DNA of 64,000 nt. It comes from Bacteroidota bacterium. GTDB lineage: Bacteria > Bacteroidota > Bacteroidia > Bacteroidales > GCA-2711565. The notes beneath the pieces are model-generated. The model worked only from the letters and a program-made list of their open reading frames with translations, did not search any database and was not told the DNA's origin. The stretch covers positions 1-64,000 of the forward strand of contig JAHIVC010000097.1 of the NCBI GenBank assembly GCA_018816945.1. Reading direction: 5' to 3'. Below, piece after piece: positions 33,698 to 42,997 of the stretch. Made by a program: the position numbers and the translations under genes. Every line of letters starts with the position of its first letter. Position 1 is the stretch's first letter.

Positions 33698-34282
33698 ATG
33701 CAGCACATTCGTCTGGAAATTATTGGTATGTCTTACAGTCAGTCTCAAAGCGGAGCTTATGCATTGATACTGGGGGAAATAGGTGGAGACAGGAGATTGC
33801 CAATTATCATCGGTGGGTTCGAAGCACAGTCAATTGCAATTGAATTGGAAAAGATGAAGCCTTCCCGACCATTGACCCACGATCTTTTTAAGAATTTTGC
33901 CGATCATTATGGCGTTACCATCAAACATGTGATCATCGATAAATTTGAACTCGGGGTTTTCTTTGCTAAACTTATTTGTGTGAACGATAATATTGAAAGC
34001 GAAATAGATGCCCGTACCTCGGATGCAGTTGCGCTTGCAATTCGTTTTAAATGCCCCATCTATACAAATGAGAAGTTATTGACCGAAGCAGGTGTTTTAC
34101 TTGATGAAACCAAGACTGCAGGTTTGAAAGAGAAAAAAGTAAATGTTAAAACACACGATTCTGATTATGCCGATTATACCCTTAGCGATTTAAATAAAAT
34201 GTTAAAGGAGGCAATTGATAATGAAGAGTATGAGAAGGCATCGGTAATTCGGGATGAAATTCAAAGAAAGAAAAAATCCTAA
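33698..34282 (+). CDS. Bifunctional nuclease family protein with UVR motif
   Basis: A 194-residue protein of the BFN/DUF151 family: the N-terminal domain (about 1-135) has RRLPIIIGGFEAQSIAIELE and ARTSDAVALAIRFKCPIY, signature stretches of the family, followed by a C-terminal UvrB/UvrC-type UVR helix pair (LSDLNKMLKEAIDNEEYEKASVIRDEI, about 162-190). Plant relatives show DNase and RNase activity; the bacterial role is unclear. The UVR motif, seen in Bacteroidota versions, suggests a protein-protein contact. It is followed 158 bp later by the nucleoside transporter gene, possibly a linked function in nucleic-acid turnover. Confidence 0.9.
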   Translation: MQHIRLEIIGMSYSQSQSGAYALILGEIGGDRRLPIIIGGFEAQSIAIELEKMKPSRPLTHDLFKNFADHYGVTIKHVIIDKFELGVFFAKLICVNDNIESEIDARTSDAVALAIRFKCPIYTNEKLLTEAGVLLDETKTAGLKEKKVNVKTHDSDYADYTLSDLNKMLKEAIDNEEYEKASVIRDEIQRKKKS

Positions 34283-34439
34283 AGGCCGGACGCTCAAGTA
34301 AGAAATGAGTTGCTTGTTTATTGATTTGCGTTTCGCAAATTTTTTTGTTTAAAAGGATCAAATATTTCAAATAAAAACACATTGGCAGAGATCTCACAAA
34401 CGATTTAACTACAGTTATTTAAATTCTAATATTGCATGT

Positions 34440-35957
34440 ATGAGCTTTAAATTCTTATCAAACAAGGTTTTTTTAATAGCGACCGGCTTTTCAATATTAT
34501 TATTAATTACCGGGATTATTGTTGGGCAGGATACCGCCGCTTCTTCAACTAATATAGTTGATACCACGCTTAGTAACGCCATTGTCATTAGTGATTCTAC
34601 AACAGTGCTTCAACAAACCGAAGTCATTGCGACGCCTGAGCAAACTCAGGTAAAAAGCATAGGGTTTTCACTCATCTCACTTTTACGGGGTATGCTTGGA
34701 ATATTTTCAGTTTTGCTCATTGGATTTTTATTGAGCTCAAATCGTAAAAGTATCGCAATCAGAACTGTATTGGGAGGTTTAGCTTTTCAAATCGTAATTG
34801 CCATCCTGGTGCTAAAAGTTCCGGCTATCCAATCACTGATCGAATTTGTAGGTAAAATGTTCATCATGGTTCTGAAATTTACTGAAGACGGAAGTGTATT
34901 TCTCTTTGGTGATTTGATTAATCAGGATAAGGTTGGGTTTATGTTTGCATTTCAAATCTTGCCAACCATTGTATTCTTCTCTGCCCTTTCCTCTGTTCTT
35001 TATTATTTTGGGATTATTCAGGGAGTGGTTAAGGTTTTTGCCTGGGTGATGACCCGATTGCTCAACCTTTCCGGAGCCGAAAGTTTATCTGCTGCCGGTA
35101 ATATTTTTTTAGGTCAAACCGAATCCCCTTTATTGATCAAAGCTTACCTGGAGCGAATGACCAAATCGGAATTGATGTTGGTTATGGTTGGCGGCATGGC
35201 TACCATTGCAGGCGGAGTTTTGGCGATTTATATTAAATTTTTGGGAGGTACAAATCCGGTCGAACAAATTTTATTCGCCAAACATTTAATCACCGCATCG
35301 GTGATGGCAGCTCCGGGAGCTGTTGTGATGGCAAAATTGTTGATACCACAAACCGAAGAAATTTCAAATAAAGTGGAGGTTTCAAAGGAAAAGATTGGAA
35401 GCAATATACTGGAAGCCATTACCAACGGAACCACCGATGGTGTAAAGCTGGCAGTTAATGTTGGAGCAATGTTATTGGCATTTTTAGCATTTATCTCGAT
35501 GTTAAATTTCATCTTTTTTAAAATTGGAGTCTGGACAGAAATTAATGGCTGGGTTGCAACATTCACAAATGGTCGCTTCGATTCGTTCAGCCTGCAATTT
35601 ATTTTGGGCTATGCCATGGCTCCGCTGATGTGGTTGATTGGAGTCCCGACAGCTGATATTACTTTGGTTGGCCAATTATTAGGTGAGAAAATTATTTTAA
35701 ACGAATTCATAGCTTATACAAGCTTGAAGGATTTTATGGCATCGGGGATTTTTGCAAATGAAAAATCAGTCATTATTGCCACCTATATTTTATGTGGATT
35801 TGCCAATTTTAGTTCCATCGGGATACAGCTTGGCGGTATTGGAGCTCTGGCTCCGGGCAAACGGACAACCTTGTCCAAAATTGGTTTTAAAGCATTAATG
35901 GGAGGGGCGCTGGCTTCGCTTTTATCAGCCACCATTATTGGGATGATTTTGGGATAG
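34440..35957 (+). CDS. Concentrative nucleoside transporter (NupC/CNT family)
   Basis: A 505-residue inner-membrane cation-coupled nucleoside importer. Family motifs: GQTESPLLIKAYLERMTKSE (substrate-binding region, about 221-240), GGMATIAGGVLAIYI, and the C-terminal VPTADITLVGQLLGEK and SIGIQLGGIGALAPGKR. About ten hydrophobic segments follow an unusual N-terminal extension of about 80 residues (hydrophobic anchor followed by a Thr/Ser-rich stretch with little structure) before the core begins at FSLISLLRGMLGIFSVLL. Nucleosides imported here would feed the same pool as thymidylate synthase, encoded next. Confidence 0.94.
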   Translation: MSFKFLSNKVFLIATGFSILLLITGIIVGQDTAASSTNIVDTTLSNAIVISDSTTVLQQTEVIATPEQTQVKSIGFSLISLLRGMLGIFSVLLIGFLLSSNRKSIAIRTVLGGLAFQIVIAILVLKVPAIQSLIEFVGKMFIMVLKFTEDGSVFLFGDLINQDKVGFMFAFQILPTIVFFSALSSVLYYFGIIQGVVKVFAWVMTRLLNLSGAESLSAAGNIFLGQTESPLLIKAYLERMTKSELMLVMVGGMATIAGGVLAIYIKFLGGTNPVEQILFAKHLITASVMAAPGAVVMAKLLIPQTEEISNKVEVSKEKIGSNILEAITNGTTDGVKLAVNVGAMLLAFLAFISMLNFIFFKIGVWTEINGWVATFTNGRFDSFSLQFILGYAMAPLMWLIGVPTADITLVGQLLGEKIILNEFIAYTSLKDFMASGIFANEKSVIIATYILCGFANFSSIGIQLGGIGALAPGKRTTLSKIGFKALMGGALASLLSATIIGMILG

Positions 35958-36044
35958 TTATGAGTTATGAGTTATGAGTTATGAGTGATGAGTGATGAGT
36001 TATGAGTGATGAGTGATGAGTGATGAGTGATGAGTGATGAGTGA
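35957..36044. repeat. Heptamer tandem repeat, twelve copies
   Basis: Starting at the last base of the transporter stop codon, GTTATGA or GTGATGA repeats twelve times (35957-36040) and ends with a partial GTGA. Two variants differ by one base. It lies between the transporter and thyA. The same heptamer, on the other strand, is at 8459-8490. Confidence 0.95.
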
Positions 36045-36075
36045 AATGTTTGACTAATAAAATTAAAGAAAAATC

Positions 36076-36900
36076 ATGAGGCAATATTTTGATTTATTAC
36101 AATTTGTACTGGATAATGGGAACAAAAAGACCGACAGAACCGGAACGGGTACTATAAGTGTTTTTGGTTATCAGATGCGATTTGATTTATCAAAAGGATT
36201 TCCCATGATGACGACCAAAAAATTACATTTGCGTTCGATCATTCATGAATTGCTATGGTTTTTGAAAGGCGATACCAATATTCAGTATTTAAAAGAGAAT
36301 AAAGTTAACATATGGAATGATTGGGCCAATGAAAAAGGGGATCTGGGTCCGATTTATGGTCATCAGTGGCGTAACTGGAATAGTGAGGGGATTGATCAGG
36401 TGAGCGGTTTAATAGAACAAATCAAAAAAACTCCGGATAGCAGACGGCATATCATTGCGGCATGGAACCCAAGTGTTTTGCCTGACAATACTAAAACATT
36501 TGCAGAAAATGTTGCCGATGGAAAAGCTGCTTTACCTCCGTGTCACGCCTGGTTTCAGTTTTATGTTGCCGATGGAAAATTGAGTTGTCAATTATATCAA
36601 CGCTCAGCGGATATCTTTTTAGGAGTTCCTTTTAATATTGCGTCTTATGCTTTATTTACGATGATGATTGCCCAGGTTTGTGATCTGCAGCCCGGAGAAT
36701 TCATTCACACCTTTGGCGATGCACATATCTATTTGAACCATATTGATCAGGTGAAATTACAATTAAGCAGGAGTTTTTATCCACTGCCTGAAATGAAATT
36801 AAATCCGGCGATTAAAAATATTTTCGACTTTAAATATAAGGACTTTGAGTTGGTGAATTATTTTTGTCATCCGGGGATTAAGGGAGAGATCTCTGTCTAA
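36076..36900 (+). CDS. thyA: Thymidylate synthase
   Basis: A 274-residue folate-dependent enzyme methylating dUMP to dTMP and leaving dihydrofolate. Catalytic Cys156 is in [12 protein letters not shown], Arg pair in [12 protein letters not shown] (about 121-132), the dUMP-binding [19 protein letters not shown] and the conserved [12 protein letters not shown] motif are present. Length is standard for the short ThyA form. dihydrofolate reductase follows 96 bp downstream, recycling its product; gcvT follows that. A single-copy folate cluster, likely co-regulated. Confidence 0.98.
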   Translation: MRQYFDLLQFVLDNGNKKTDRTGTGTISVFGYQMRFDLSKGFPMMTTKKLHLRSIIHELLWFLKGDTNIQYLKENKVNIWNDWANEKGDLGPIYGHQWRNWNSEGIDQVSGLIEQIKKTPDSRRHIIAAWNPSVLPDNTKTFAENVADGKAALPPCHAWFQFYVADGKLSCQLYQRSADIFLGVPFNIASYALFTMMIAQVCDLQPGEFIHTFGDAHIYLNHIDQVKLQLSRSFYPLPEMKLNPAIKNIFDFKYKDFELVNYFCHPGIKGEISV

Positions 36901-36996
36901 TTTGAAGATTTGAAAATGTGATAATTTGAAGATGTGAAATAGAAATATTAAGTGACTTATTCTAACCCCAAAAACTAATTATATACGCTGAAATCA

Positions 36997-37500
36997 ATGA
37001 AACAAATATCTATCATCGTTGCCATTGCACAAAACCATGCCATCGGGAAAAACAACGACCTGCTTTGGCACATTTCCAAAGATTTTCAATGGTTTAAAGA
37101 AAAAACAAGGGGCCATCAGGTGATTATGGGTGAAAGAACACTACACTCATTGCCTAACGGGCCTTTACCTAAAAGAAGTAATATCGTTATTACTGATAAA
37201 AAGGGGAAAAGCTTTGAAGGTTGTACCACCGTTTATTCAATCGAAGAAGCTATTGAGCATTGCAGCGAAACTGAAGAAAGCTTTATTATTGGAGGTGGTT
37301 CGATTTACAAGCAGTTCTTACCATACGCAAATAAGTTTTATTTAACGCTTGTACATAAAGACTTTGAAGCCGATACTTTTTTTGAAGTTGATTTCAGTGA
37401 TTGGAAAATAATTGAGCGTATTGATGTGAACGATGATACACAAAATGATTTTACCTATTCATTTATCGTATACGAACGAAATAGTCTGCAAAAAACATAA
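36997..37500 (+). CDS. folA: Dihydrofolate reductase
   Basis: A 167-residue NADPH-dependent enzyme regenerating tetrahydrofolate. Motifs: IVAIAQNHAIGKNNDLLWHISKD (split at about 7-29, with the catalytic acidic Asp in HISKD region), the HQVIMGERTLHSLP segment in place of the usual 'MGRxTxxSLP', and IIGGGSIYKQFLPYA. The usual Arg of MGR is Glu here (MGERT), which is common in some lineages. Follows thyA by 96 bp and is followed by gcvT 69 bp later. Confidence 0.96.
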   Translation: MKQISIIVAIAQNHAIGKNNDLLWHISKDFQWFKEKTRGHQVIMGERTLHSLPNGPLPKRSNIVITDKKGKSFEGCTTVYSIEEAIEHCSETEESFIIGGGSIYKQFLPYANKFYLTLVHKDFEADTFFEVDFSDWKIIERIDVNDDTQNDFTYSFIVYERNSLQKT

Positions 37501-37569
37501 TAGCTATAATGCCTAAATATGTAATACTATTTTATAAATTTGCAAAAAAATAATTTAAATTAATTTATA

Positions 37570-38658
37570 ATGAAAACTACTGCATTTACAAGTATCCACG
37601 AGTCGTTAGGAGCAAAAATGGTACCTTTTGCCGGTTATAATATGCCCGTAACCTTTGAAGGAATTAATATTGAGCATGAAACCGTTCGCAAAGGAGTAGG
37701 CGTTTTTGATGTTTCGCATATGGGCGAATTTTGGGTAAAAGGGCCAAAAGCATTTGAGTTTGTGCAAAAAATATCAACTAATGATGTTGCTAAACTTACG
37801 GATGGTAAAATCCAATATACCTGTTTTCCTAATGGTAAAGGTGGTATTGTAGATGATTTTTTGACCTATCGAATAAATGAAGAAACCTATTTATTGGTTG
37901 TAAATGCAGCCAATATTGATAAAGATTGGGCCTGGTGCAATAAGCAAAATACAATGGGTGCAAAATTGTACAATGCATCTGATGAGATTGCACAATTAGC
38001 AATTCAGGGGCCAAATGCCTTAAAAGTAATGCAGAAATTAACTACCTCAAATGTTGTTGATATGGAGTATTACACTTTCCAAAAACTGATGCTGGCAGGA
38101 GTTGAGGACGTCATATTTTCGACTACCGGGTATACCGGTTCCGGTGGATGTGAAATTTATATGGAAAACAATGATGGCCCCAGAATTTATCAGGCTTTGA
38201 TGGAGGCCGGTAAAGAATTTGGCATTAAACCTATTGGGTTGGCTGCACGCGATACCCTTAGATTGGAAATGGGATTCTGTTTATATGGAAATGACATTGA
38301 TGATACCACTTCGCCTATAGAAGCTGGCCTGGGGTGGATTACTAAATTTGTTGACGGAAATGATTTTATCGATAGGGCACTCTTGGAAAAACAGAAAGCT
38401 GAAGGTGTGAGCAGGAAATTGACTGCTTTTGAAATGATCGATAAAGGTATTCCACGTCAGCATTACGAAATTTGCGATGCAGACGGAAATGTGATCGGAG
38501 AAGTTACCTCGGGAACCATGAGCCCGATGTTAAAAGTTGGCATAGGAATGGGTTATATCAAAACTGGTTATAGCAAGCAGGATATGGAAATTTATATTAA
38601 GGTTAGAGATAAACTATTAAAAGCCAAGGTTGTTAAATTGCCATTCTATAAAGGATAA
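37570..38658 (+). CDS. gcvT: Aminomethyltransferase, glycine cleavage T protein
   Basis: A 362-residue folate-binding protein taking the aminomethyl group from lipoyl-H protein to form methylene-tetrahydrofolate and ammonia. The GcvT fold is recognised by [44 protein letters not shown] and the C-terminal PCys/OB-like part ([14 protein letters not shown]). Length is standard. It lies apart from gcvP and is next to thyA/folA, tying glycine cleavage to thymidylate synthesis. A long inverted repeat follows 24 bp after the stop. Confidence 0.97.
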   Translation: MKTTAFTSIHESLGAKMVPFAGYNMPVTFEGINIEHETVRKGVGVFDVSHMGEFWVKGPKAFEFVQKISTNDVAKLTDGKIQYTCFPNGKGGIVDDFLTYRINEETYLLVVNAANIDKDWAWCNKQNTMGAKLYNASDEIAQLAIQGPNALKVMQKLTTSNVVDMEYYTFQKLMLAGVEDVIFSTTGYTGSGGCEIYMENNDGPRIYQALMEAGKEFGIKPIGLAARDTLRLEMGFCLYGNDIDDTTSPIEAGLGWITKFVDGNDFIDRALLEKQKAEGVSRKLTAFEMIDKGIPRQHYEICDADGNVIGEVTSGTMSPMLKVGIGMGYIKTGYSKQDMEIYIKVRDKLLKAKVVKLPFYKG

Positions 38659-38681
38659 TATAAACCTCAATTTAAGAAAAT

Positions 38682-38751
38682 GGAACGTCTATGATAAAAT
38701 AATCATAATTTTAACACACACGAAAATGATTATTTTATCATGGTTAGTTCC
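38682..38751. repeat. AT-rich inverted repeat after gcvT
   Basis: A 16-bp perfect inverted repeat, ATGATAAAATAATCAT (38691-38706) and its complement (38726-38741), loop 19 nt. An outer pair GGAAC/GTTCC (38682-38686 and 38747-38751) extends it with 4-5 unpaired bases each side. It may end gcvT transcription or be a small mobile unit; no T-tail is present. A CCTGTC-TGCC-GACAGG palindrome (38751-38766) directly follows. Confidence 0.75.
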
Positions 38752-38802
38752 CTGTCTGCCGACAGGCAGGCATCTGATCGTTGAGAAATAAAAAATAAAC
38801 AG

Positions 38803-39585
38803 ATGAAATTAAAACTAGTTACAGCCACATTTATGTTCCTTTTATCCTCAGCAATAATTAATGCTCAGGATATGAGGAGTCAATTTTTTGTAAGTGAAGG
38901 AATCAAACAACTTGAATTAGGAAATTTAGAAAAGGCTGATACCTTGTTTAATGCGGCCCTGGAAGTTTACCCTAATGTTGATGCTTATTTTAATAAGGCA
39001 CTTACCCGTTTGAATTTAAATGATGAATGCGGGTTTTGCGAATGTATGTATATGGCTGCATTTTATGAAGATATGGAAGCAGATTCATTGTATAAAAAGT
39101 ATTGTATTTCTGAAACAAAAATGTTAGAGAGTAAATATGATTCTTTGGTGCCGTTTCTTCTAACTAAACAATATGAGATTATTCAAAAGGATAAGTGTGG
39201 AACGCGTGAAAAGATTGATTTTTATGACCAAAATGACTCTTTACTTTCTAGTTTACAGATCATAAATGGCCAGTTATTTTATTCTCAATTATCCTATCCG
39301 GCCAGATATCCGGGTGGTCAGCCGATGTTGGATAAATTCATTGAAAAAAATATGATTTATCCGAAACAAGCAGAAGCGGAAAAAATACAAGGTAAAGTAT
39401 ATGCTTCTTTTGTAGTAGATGAAAATGGCAGAGTGCAGGATGCCAGAATTGTGAATGGTGTAAATCCATTATTGGATGAAGAAGCCTTAAGGGTGATTAG
39501 CCTTATTCCTAAATGGTATCCGGCAACGAATAAGGGGAAACCGGTTCGGGATATTATTACATTAAATGTCAGCTTCAGTTTATAA
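38803..39585 (+). CDS. TonB-family energy transducer protein with signal peptide
   Basis: A 260-residue exported protein. A signal peptide (about 1-21, ending INAQ) is followed by a TPR-like segment (about 30-80, 'FVSEGIKQLELGNLEKADTLFNAAL') and a C-terminal TonB domain (about 180-260): YPKQAEAEKIQGKVYASFVVDENGRVQDARIV...LLDEEALRVISLIPKWYPA, ending in the usual strand. There is no N-terminal anchor or proline linker, so it resembles the periplasmic TonB-domain proteins common in Bacteroidota, whose partners are unknown, rather than classical TonB. Four Cys cluster at 71-110 (CGFCECM). Confidence 0.85.
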   Translation: MKLKLVTATFMFLLSSAIINAQDMRSQFFVSEGIKQLELGNLEKADTLFNAALEVYPNVDAYFNKALTRLNLNDECGFCECMYMAAFYEDMEADSLYKKYCISETKMLESKYDSLVPFLLTKQYEIIQKDKCGTREKIDFYDQNDSLLSSLQIINGQLFYSQLSYPARYPGGQPMLDKFIEKNMIYPKQAEAEKIQGKVYASFVVDENGRVQDARIVNGVNPLLDEEALRVISLIPKWYPATNKGKPVRDIITLNVSFSL

Positions 39586-39788
39586 TTGCCATAACTCTTT
39601 GCCCGGCAATTTTCAATGATACCTATTGCTTTGTTCATTTTATTTATGAAGCGTTAGGTATCTCTGTTTTGTCGGTTTATTTATTTAATTTTGACTGAAG
39701 TTGTTAAAGTATTGATGAAACTATGGCTCATCAAAATTCTCAATACCTAAATAAATCTTAAAATCTATAAATCATATTTGTATAAACG

Positions 39789-41501
39789 ATGTATAAGTTT
39801 CCTTTCTTACTATTGAGTTTCTTCCTGTGCATGAATCTGAGTGCCCAGCAAAAATATCCAACTAACTATTTTGGTTCCCCCGTGGAATTTCGAATTTTAT
39901 TGTCAGGAACTTTTGGTGAATTGCGCTCAAATCACTTTCATTCAGGCATCGACATTAAAACCCAGGGAGTAGAAGGACAGAATATACATGCAGTTGCTGA
40001 TGGATATATTTCCAGAATAAGCGTCTCAGGAACCGGATTTGGAAAAGCACTTTATGTGAACCACCCCAATGGATATACTTCTGTTTATGGTCATCTTAGC
40101 GCATTTTCCGATAGTATTGGCATTTATGTGAAATCACAACAATATAAAAAAGAGCAATTCACGGTAAACCTGTATCCACCAAGGGATATGTTTGTTGTTA
40201 AAAAAGGCGAAATCATAGCAAAATCAGGAAATTCAGGTGGATCGGACGGGGCTCATCTTCATTTTGAGATTAGGGACAGCAGATCGGAATTACCGATTAA
40301 TCCTTTGCTTTTTGGTTTTATGGTGAAGGATATCACCAGGCCCAGGATTTTAGGATTGAGAATCTATCCGGTAAATGAAAACAGCAGCGTAAATAAACGT
40401 CCAAAGACATTAGATATTGAAGTTAAGGGTTGGGGTTTGAATCATAAAATTGTAAAATATGATACGTTGCAGGTTTCCGGTAAGATCGGATTTGGGATCA
40501 ATGCTTATGATTTGCAGGACGATTCAAATAATAAAAACGGAGTCTATTCAATTCAGCTTTGGATTGACTCGACACTCATCTATTCGCATCAGCTCGAAAA
40601 ATTTTCATTTGATGAAACTAAATATATTAACAGCTTCATCGATTATGCCGAATATATTCAAAATAAAAAGCGTTATCAAAGAAGCATTATTGATCCAGGA
40701 AACCGATTGAGTATCTATGGTGAGGTGCTTGATCAGGGAATTTACAATTTTACCGATTCATGCTACCATAATTTTAAATATGAGTTGAAAGATGCTGCAG
40801 GTAATCTTTCACAAATTACCGGGGTTCTTAAATCAATTCCACCTGGCGATAACATTGAGAGTGTAGTAAGCGATATGGATCATTGGTTTGTTTACAACTC
40901 CGAAAATAAATTCGAAACTGACAGTGTAAAGTTAGATTTCGGCAAAGGCACTTTCTACCGCTCTTTTAAATTTGAATATCAAAAGGATGACTCACCTAAA
41001 GGTTCTTATTCGGCGCTTCATAAAATTCACACTGAAAATTTTCCGGTACATAAATCTTATGATATTAAAATTACCACAAATAACCTACCTAAACAGCTAC
41101 AGGGAAAAGTATTGATCGCTCAATTAAATAAGAACGGAGTTAGTGCAGTTGGCGGGTTTTACGATGATGGCTTTGTGGTTGGCAAAGCATCAAATTTTGG
41201 AAATTTTATGGTTGTGGTTGATACAATCCGACCTGAAATTACTCCTTTGAATATTAATAATGGGAAAAATATCGCGACATTACGGTTTATCAATTTTTTG
41301 ATTAAGGATGAGCTGTCGGGTATTCGATCGTATCGCGCAACATTGAACAATCAATGGATATTGATGGATTATGATCCCAAAAATGATAAATTGAGCTATC
41401 AGATTGATGAAAGGATGAAAAAGGGGAAGAACCAATTCAGGTTGGAAGTTAAAGATGCAAAAGATAATACGGCGATTTATAAGGCAGAGATTGAATATTA
41501 A
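39789..41501 (+). CDS. M23-family peptidase (LytM domain) with long C-terminal region
   Basis: A 570-residue secreted peptidase-type protein. Signal peptide about 1-19. The M23 zinc domain lies at about 50-170: HFHSGIDIKTQG gives the first His and Asp ligands, and AHLHFEIRD the HxH motif. The remainder (about 180-570) is beta-rich, without recognised repeats. In Bacteroidota these large M23 proteins act on the cell wall or as regulators in division. Its stop codon overlaps that of the convergent alpha/beta hydrolase gene by 4 bp. Confidence 0.9.
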   Translation: MYKFPFLLLSFFLCMNLSAQQKYPTNYFGSPVEFRILLSGTFGELRSNHFHSGIDIKTQGVEGQNIHAVADGYISRISVSGTGFGKALYVNHPNGYTSVYGHLSAFSDSIGIYVKSQQYKKEQFTVNLYPPRDMFVVKKGEIIAKSGNSGGSDGAHLHFEIRDSRSELPINPLLFGFMVKDITRPRILGLRIYPVNENSSVNKRPKTLDIEVKGWGLNHKIVKYDTLQVSGKIGFGINAYDLQDDSNNKNGVYSIQLWIDSTLIYSHQLEKFSFDETKYINSFIDYAEYIQNKKRYQRSIIDPGNRLSIYGEVLDQGIYNFTDSCYHNFKYELKDAAGNLSQITGVLKSIPPGDNIESVVSDMDHWFVYNSENKFETDSVKLDFGKGTFYRSFKFEYQKDDSPKGSYSALHKIHTENFPVHKSYDIKITTNNLPKQLQGKVLIAQLNKNGVSAVGGFYDDGFVVGKASNFGNFMVVVDTIRPEITPLNINNGKNIATLRFINFLIKDELSGIRSYRATLNNQWILMDYDPKNDKLSYQIDERMKKGKNQFRLEVKDAKDNTAIYKAEIEY

Positions 41502-42862
41502 TCAATTTTAAACCAGCCTCTCGTAAAATGTTGCTTACGGGTTTTACAGTCATCGTTCAAGGCTTTTAATTCCAGATTGTCATCAGCTAAAATAAACTTG
41601 TAAGTACCGGCAATGTTTGCACAGGTTTCATTACCCTGGTTATATGTAAAACTGATTTGATCATCAACAACGATTACCTTTCCCTCGTAGAATTTCTTTG
41701 AATCTACCGAGGGAAAATCAAGATTGAAGTTTCCATCACTTTTTATCAGTAAAAGTGCTCCATTCGATTTGTTTACCCATGTGGTGCCCGTGAGCCCAAT
41801 ATCATAAGGGATCGCTTCCTTGCTGTTTTTTATAAAATCAATGGTTTTTGCAGTGATGTTTTTCAGGTCCTCTTCAAGCCAAATTGCGTGACCATTACCT
41901 TCATACGAATATAATTCGGCATTATCAGCATTCTTTTTAAATTTTTCGACATCAGAAAACTCAATTACATTGTCGGTTTTACTATGAATAATGAGCATGG
42001 GGATTCTTATCTTCCCGGTTCCGGTTTTATAAGTAGATAAGTTACTCAAGTCATTTTTTAATCCTTCAGATCTTTTGCTGTAAATTGAAATACATTCCAA
42101 ATAGCTCAATAAATCCTCTTTCGCGCCTGCCACATTTACTAATTCTGCAACTTTCATTTCTCGATCTGCCGGAGCGTATTTACTGTTTTTCTCCAATAAA
42201 GAAGCAATAAAGTTTCGCGTATTGTATTTGGCAAGATAGTAAACCAACCAGGAAGCGATATCTGATTTTTCATCCAAGAGTGGAATTGATTTTAATCTCA
42301 TCGCGTTAGCCAAATTCGCTGTTGAATCAATTTGATTGATTGCTGCATTAATCAGTATTAAAGCCTTTGATTTTCCGGGATATTTTTTTGTAAATTCAAT
42401 CGCCGGCGGCCCACCTGCAGAAACACCAACAACAACTACTTTTTCGTTAATGTTTAGCATCTGCAATAGTTCGGCAAATAAATCGGCTTGCTGAGCATAA
42501 TCTGCATTTTCATTCAACGGAGTATTTAAATACCCCGGACGTGAAGGGCAAATTATTCTATATCCGGAAGCAGTAAATCCATCAAAAAGTTTAATATTAT
42601 CTGCACCGGATCCTTCCATATGCGACAACAGAATTATCTGGCCTTCACCTTTGCTGAAATACTCTATAGGCCCTTTTGAGGTATTTATTACCGTTGATGA
42701 GGATTGCAGATCAGTCGTTTGTTTAGAGTTCCATCCTCTATAACTCAGGTAGCCCAATGCTATGATTAGTATCAGTATTATTAAAATAATTCTGATATAC
42801 TTTACGCCACCTGAGCTGGCTTTTTTCTTGCTTTTCTTACGTGAAAATTTTCTTTTGGCCAT
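41498..42862 (-). CDS. Membrane-anchored alpha/beta hydrolase with C-terminal beta domain
   Basis: A 454-residue protein. A Lys/Arg-rich N-terminus (MAKRKFSRKKSKKK) and one hydrophobic helix (about 24-44) make a signal anchor facing the periplasm. The alpha/beta hydrolase domain (about 60-330) shows the nucleophile elbow GVSAGG (Ser), an acid in IHSKTDNVIEF and His in NGHAIWLEE. The C-terminal 100 residues form a lipocalin-like strand region (TGTTWVNKSNG...). I chose ATG at 42862; a GTG at 42880 would add six residues. Substrate unknown. Confidence 0.83.
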   Translation of the reverse strand: MAKRKFSRKKSKKKASSGGVKYIRIILIILILIIALGYLSYRGWNSKQTTDLQSSSTVINTSKGPIEYFSKGEGQIILLSHMEGSGADNIKLFDGFTASGYRIICPSRPGYLNTPLNENADYAQQADLFAELLQMLNINEKVVVVGVSAGGPPAIEFTKKYPGKSKALILINAAINQIDSTANLANAMRLKSIPLLDEKSDIASWLVYYLAKYNTRNFIASLLEKNSKYAPADREMKVAELVNVAGAKEDLLSYLECISIYSKRSEGLKNDLSNLSTYKTGTGKIRIPMLIIHSKTDNVIEFSDVEKFKKNADNAELYSYEGNGHAIWLEEDLKNITAKTIDFIKNSKEAIPYDIGLTGTTWVNKSNGALLLIKSDGNFNLDFPSVDSKKFYEGKVIVVDDQISFTYNQGNETCANIAGTYKFILADDNLELKALNDDCKTRKQHFTRGWFKID

Positions 42863-42985
42863 CCTGATATTAATTATCACACTAAATTACAATATAATTT
42901 ACGATTTTAATTAAAGTGTGAAAATTTCCTTCAGGTTAATTATGATTCTGTTCATTTCTAATTAAAGTTTCTACTAAAAAATAAA

Positions 42986-42993
42986 TATCTTTG
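42986..42993 (+). promoter_or_regulatory. -7 element abutting the guaA start
   Basis: TATCTTTG fits TAnnTTTG and ends only 4 nt before the ATG at 42998. A start about 6 nt after the element would give a leaderless mRNA. No exact TTTG lies at the -33 spacing. Confidence 0.45.
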
Positions 42994-42997
42994 CAGC

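Noticed and set aside
35957-36044. Repeats considered as a CRISPR array
   Set aside because: Units are 7 bp with no spacers, so this is a simple tandem repeat.
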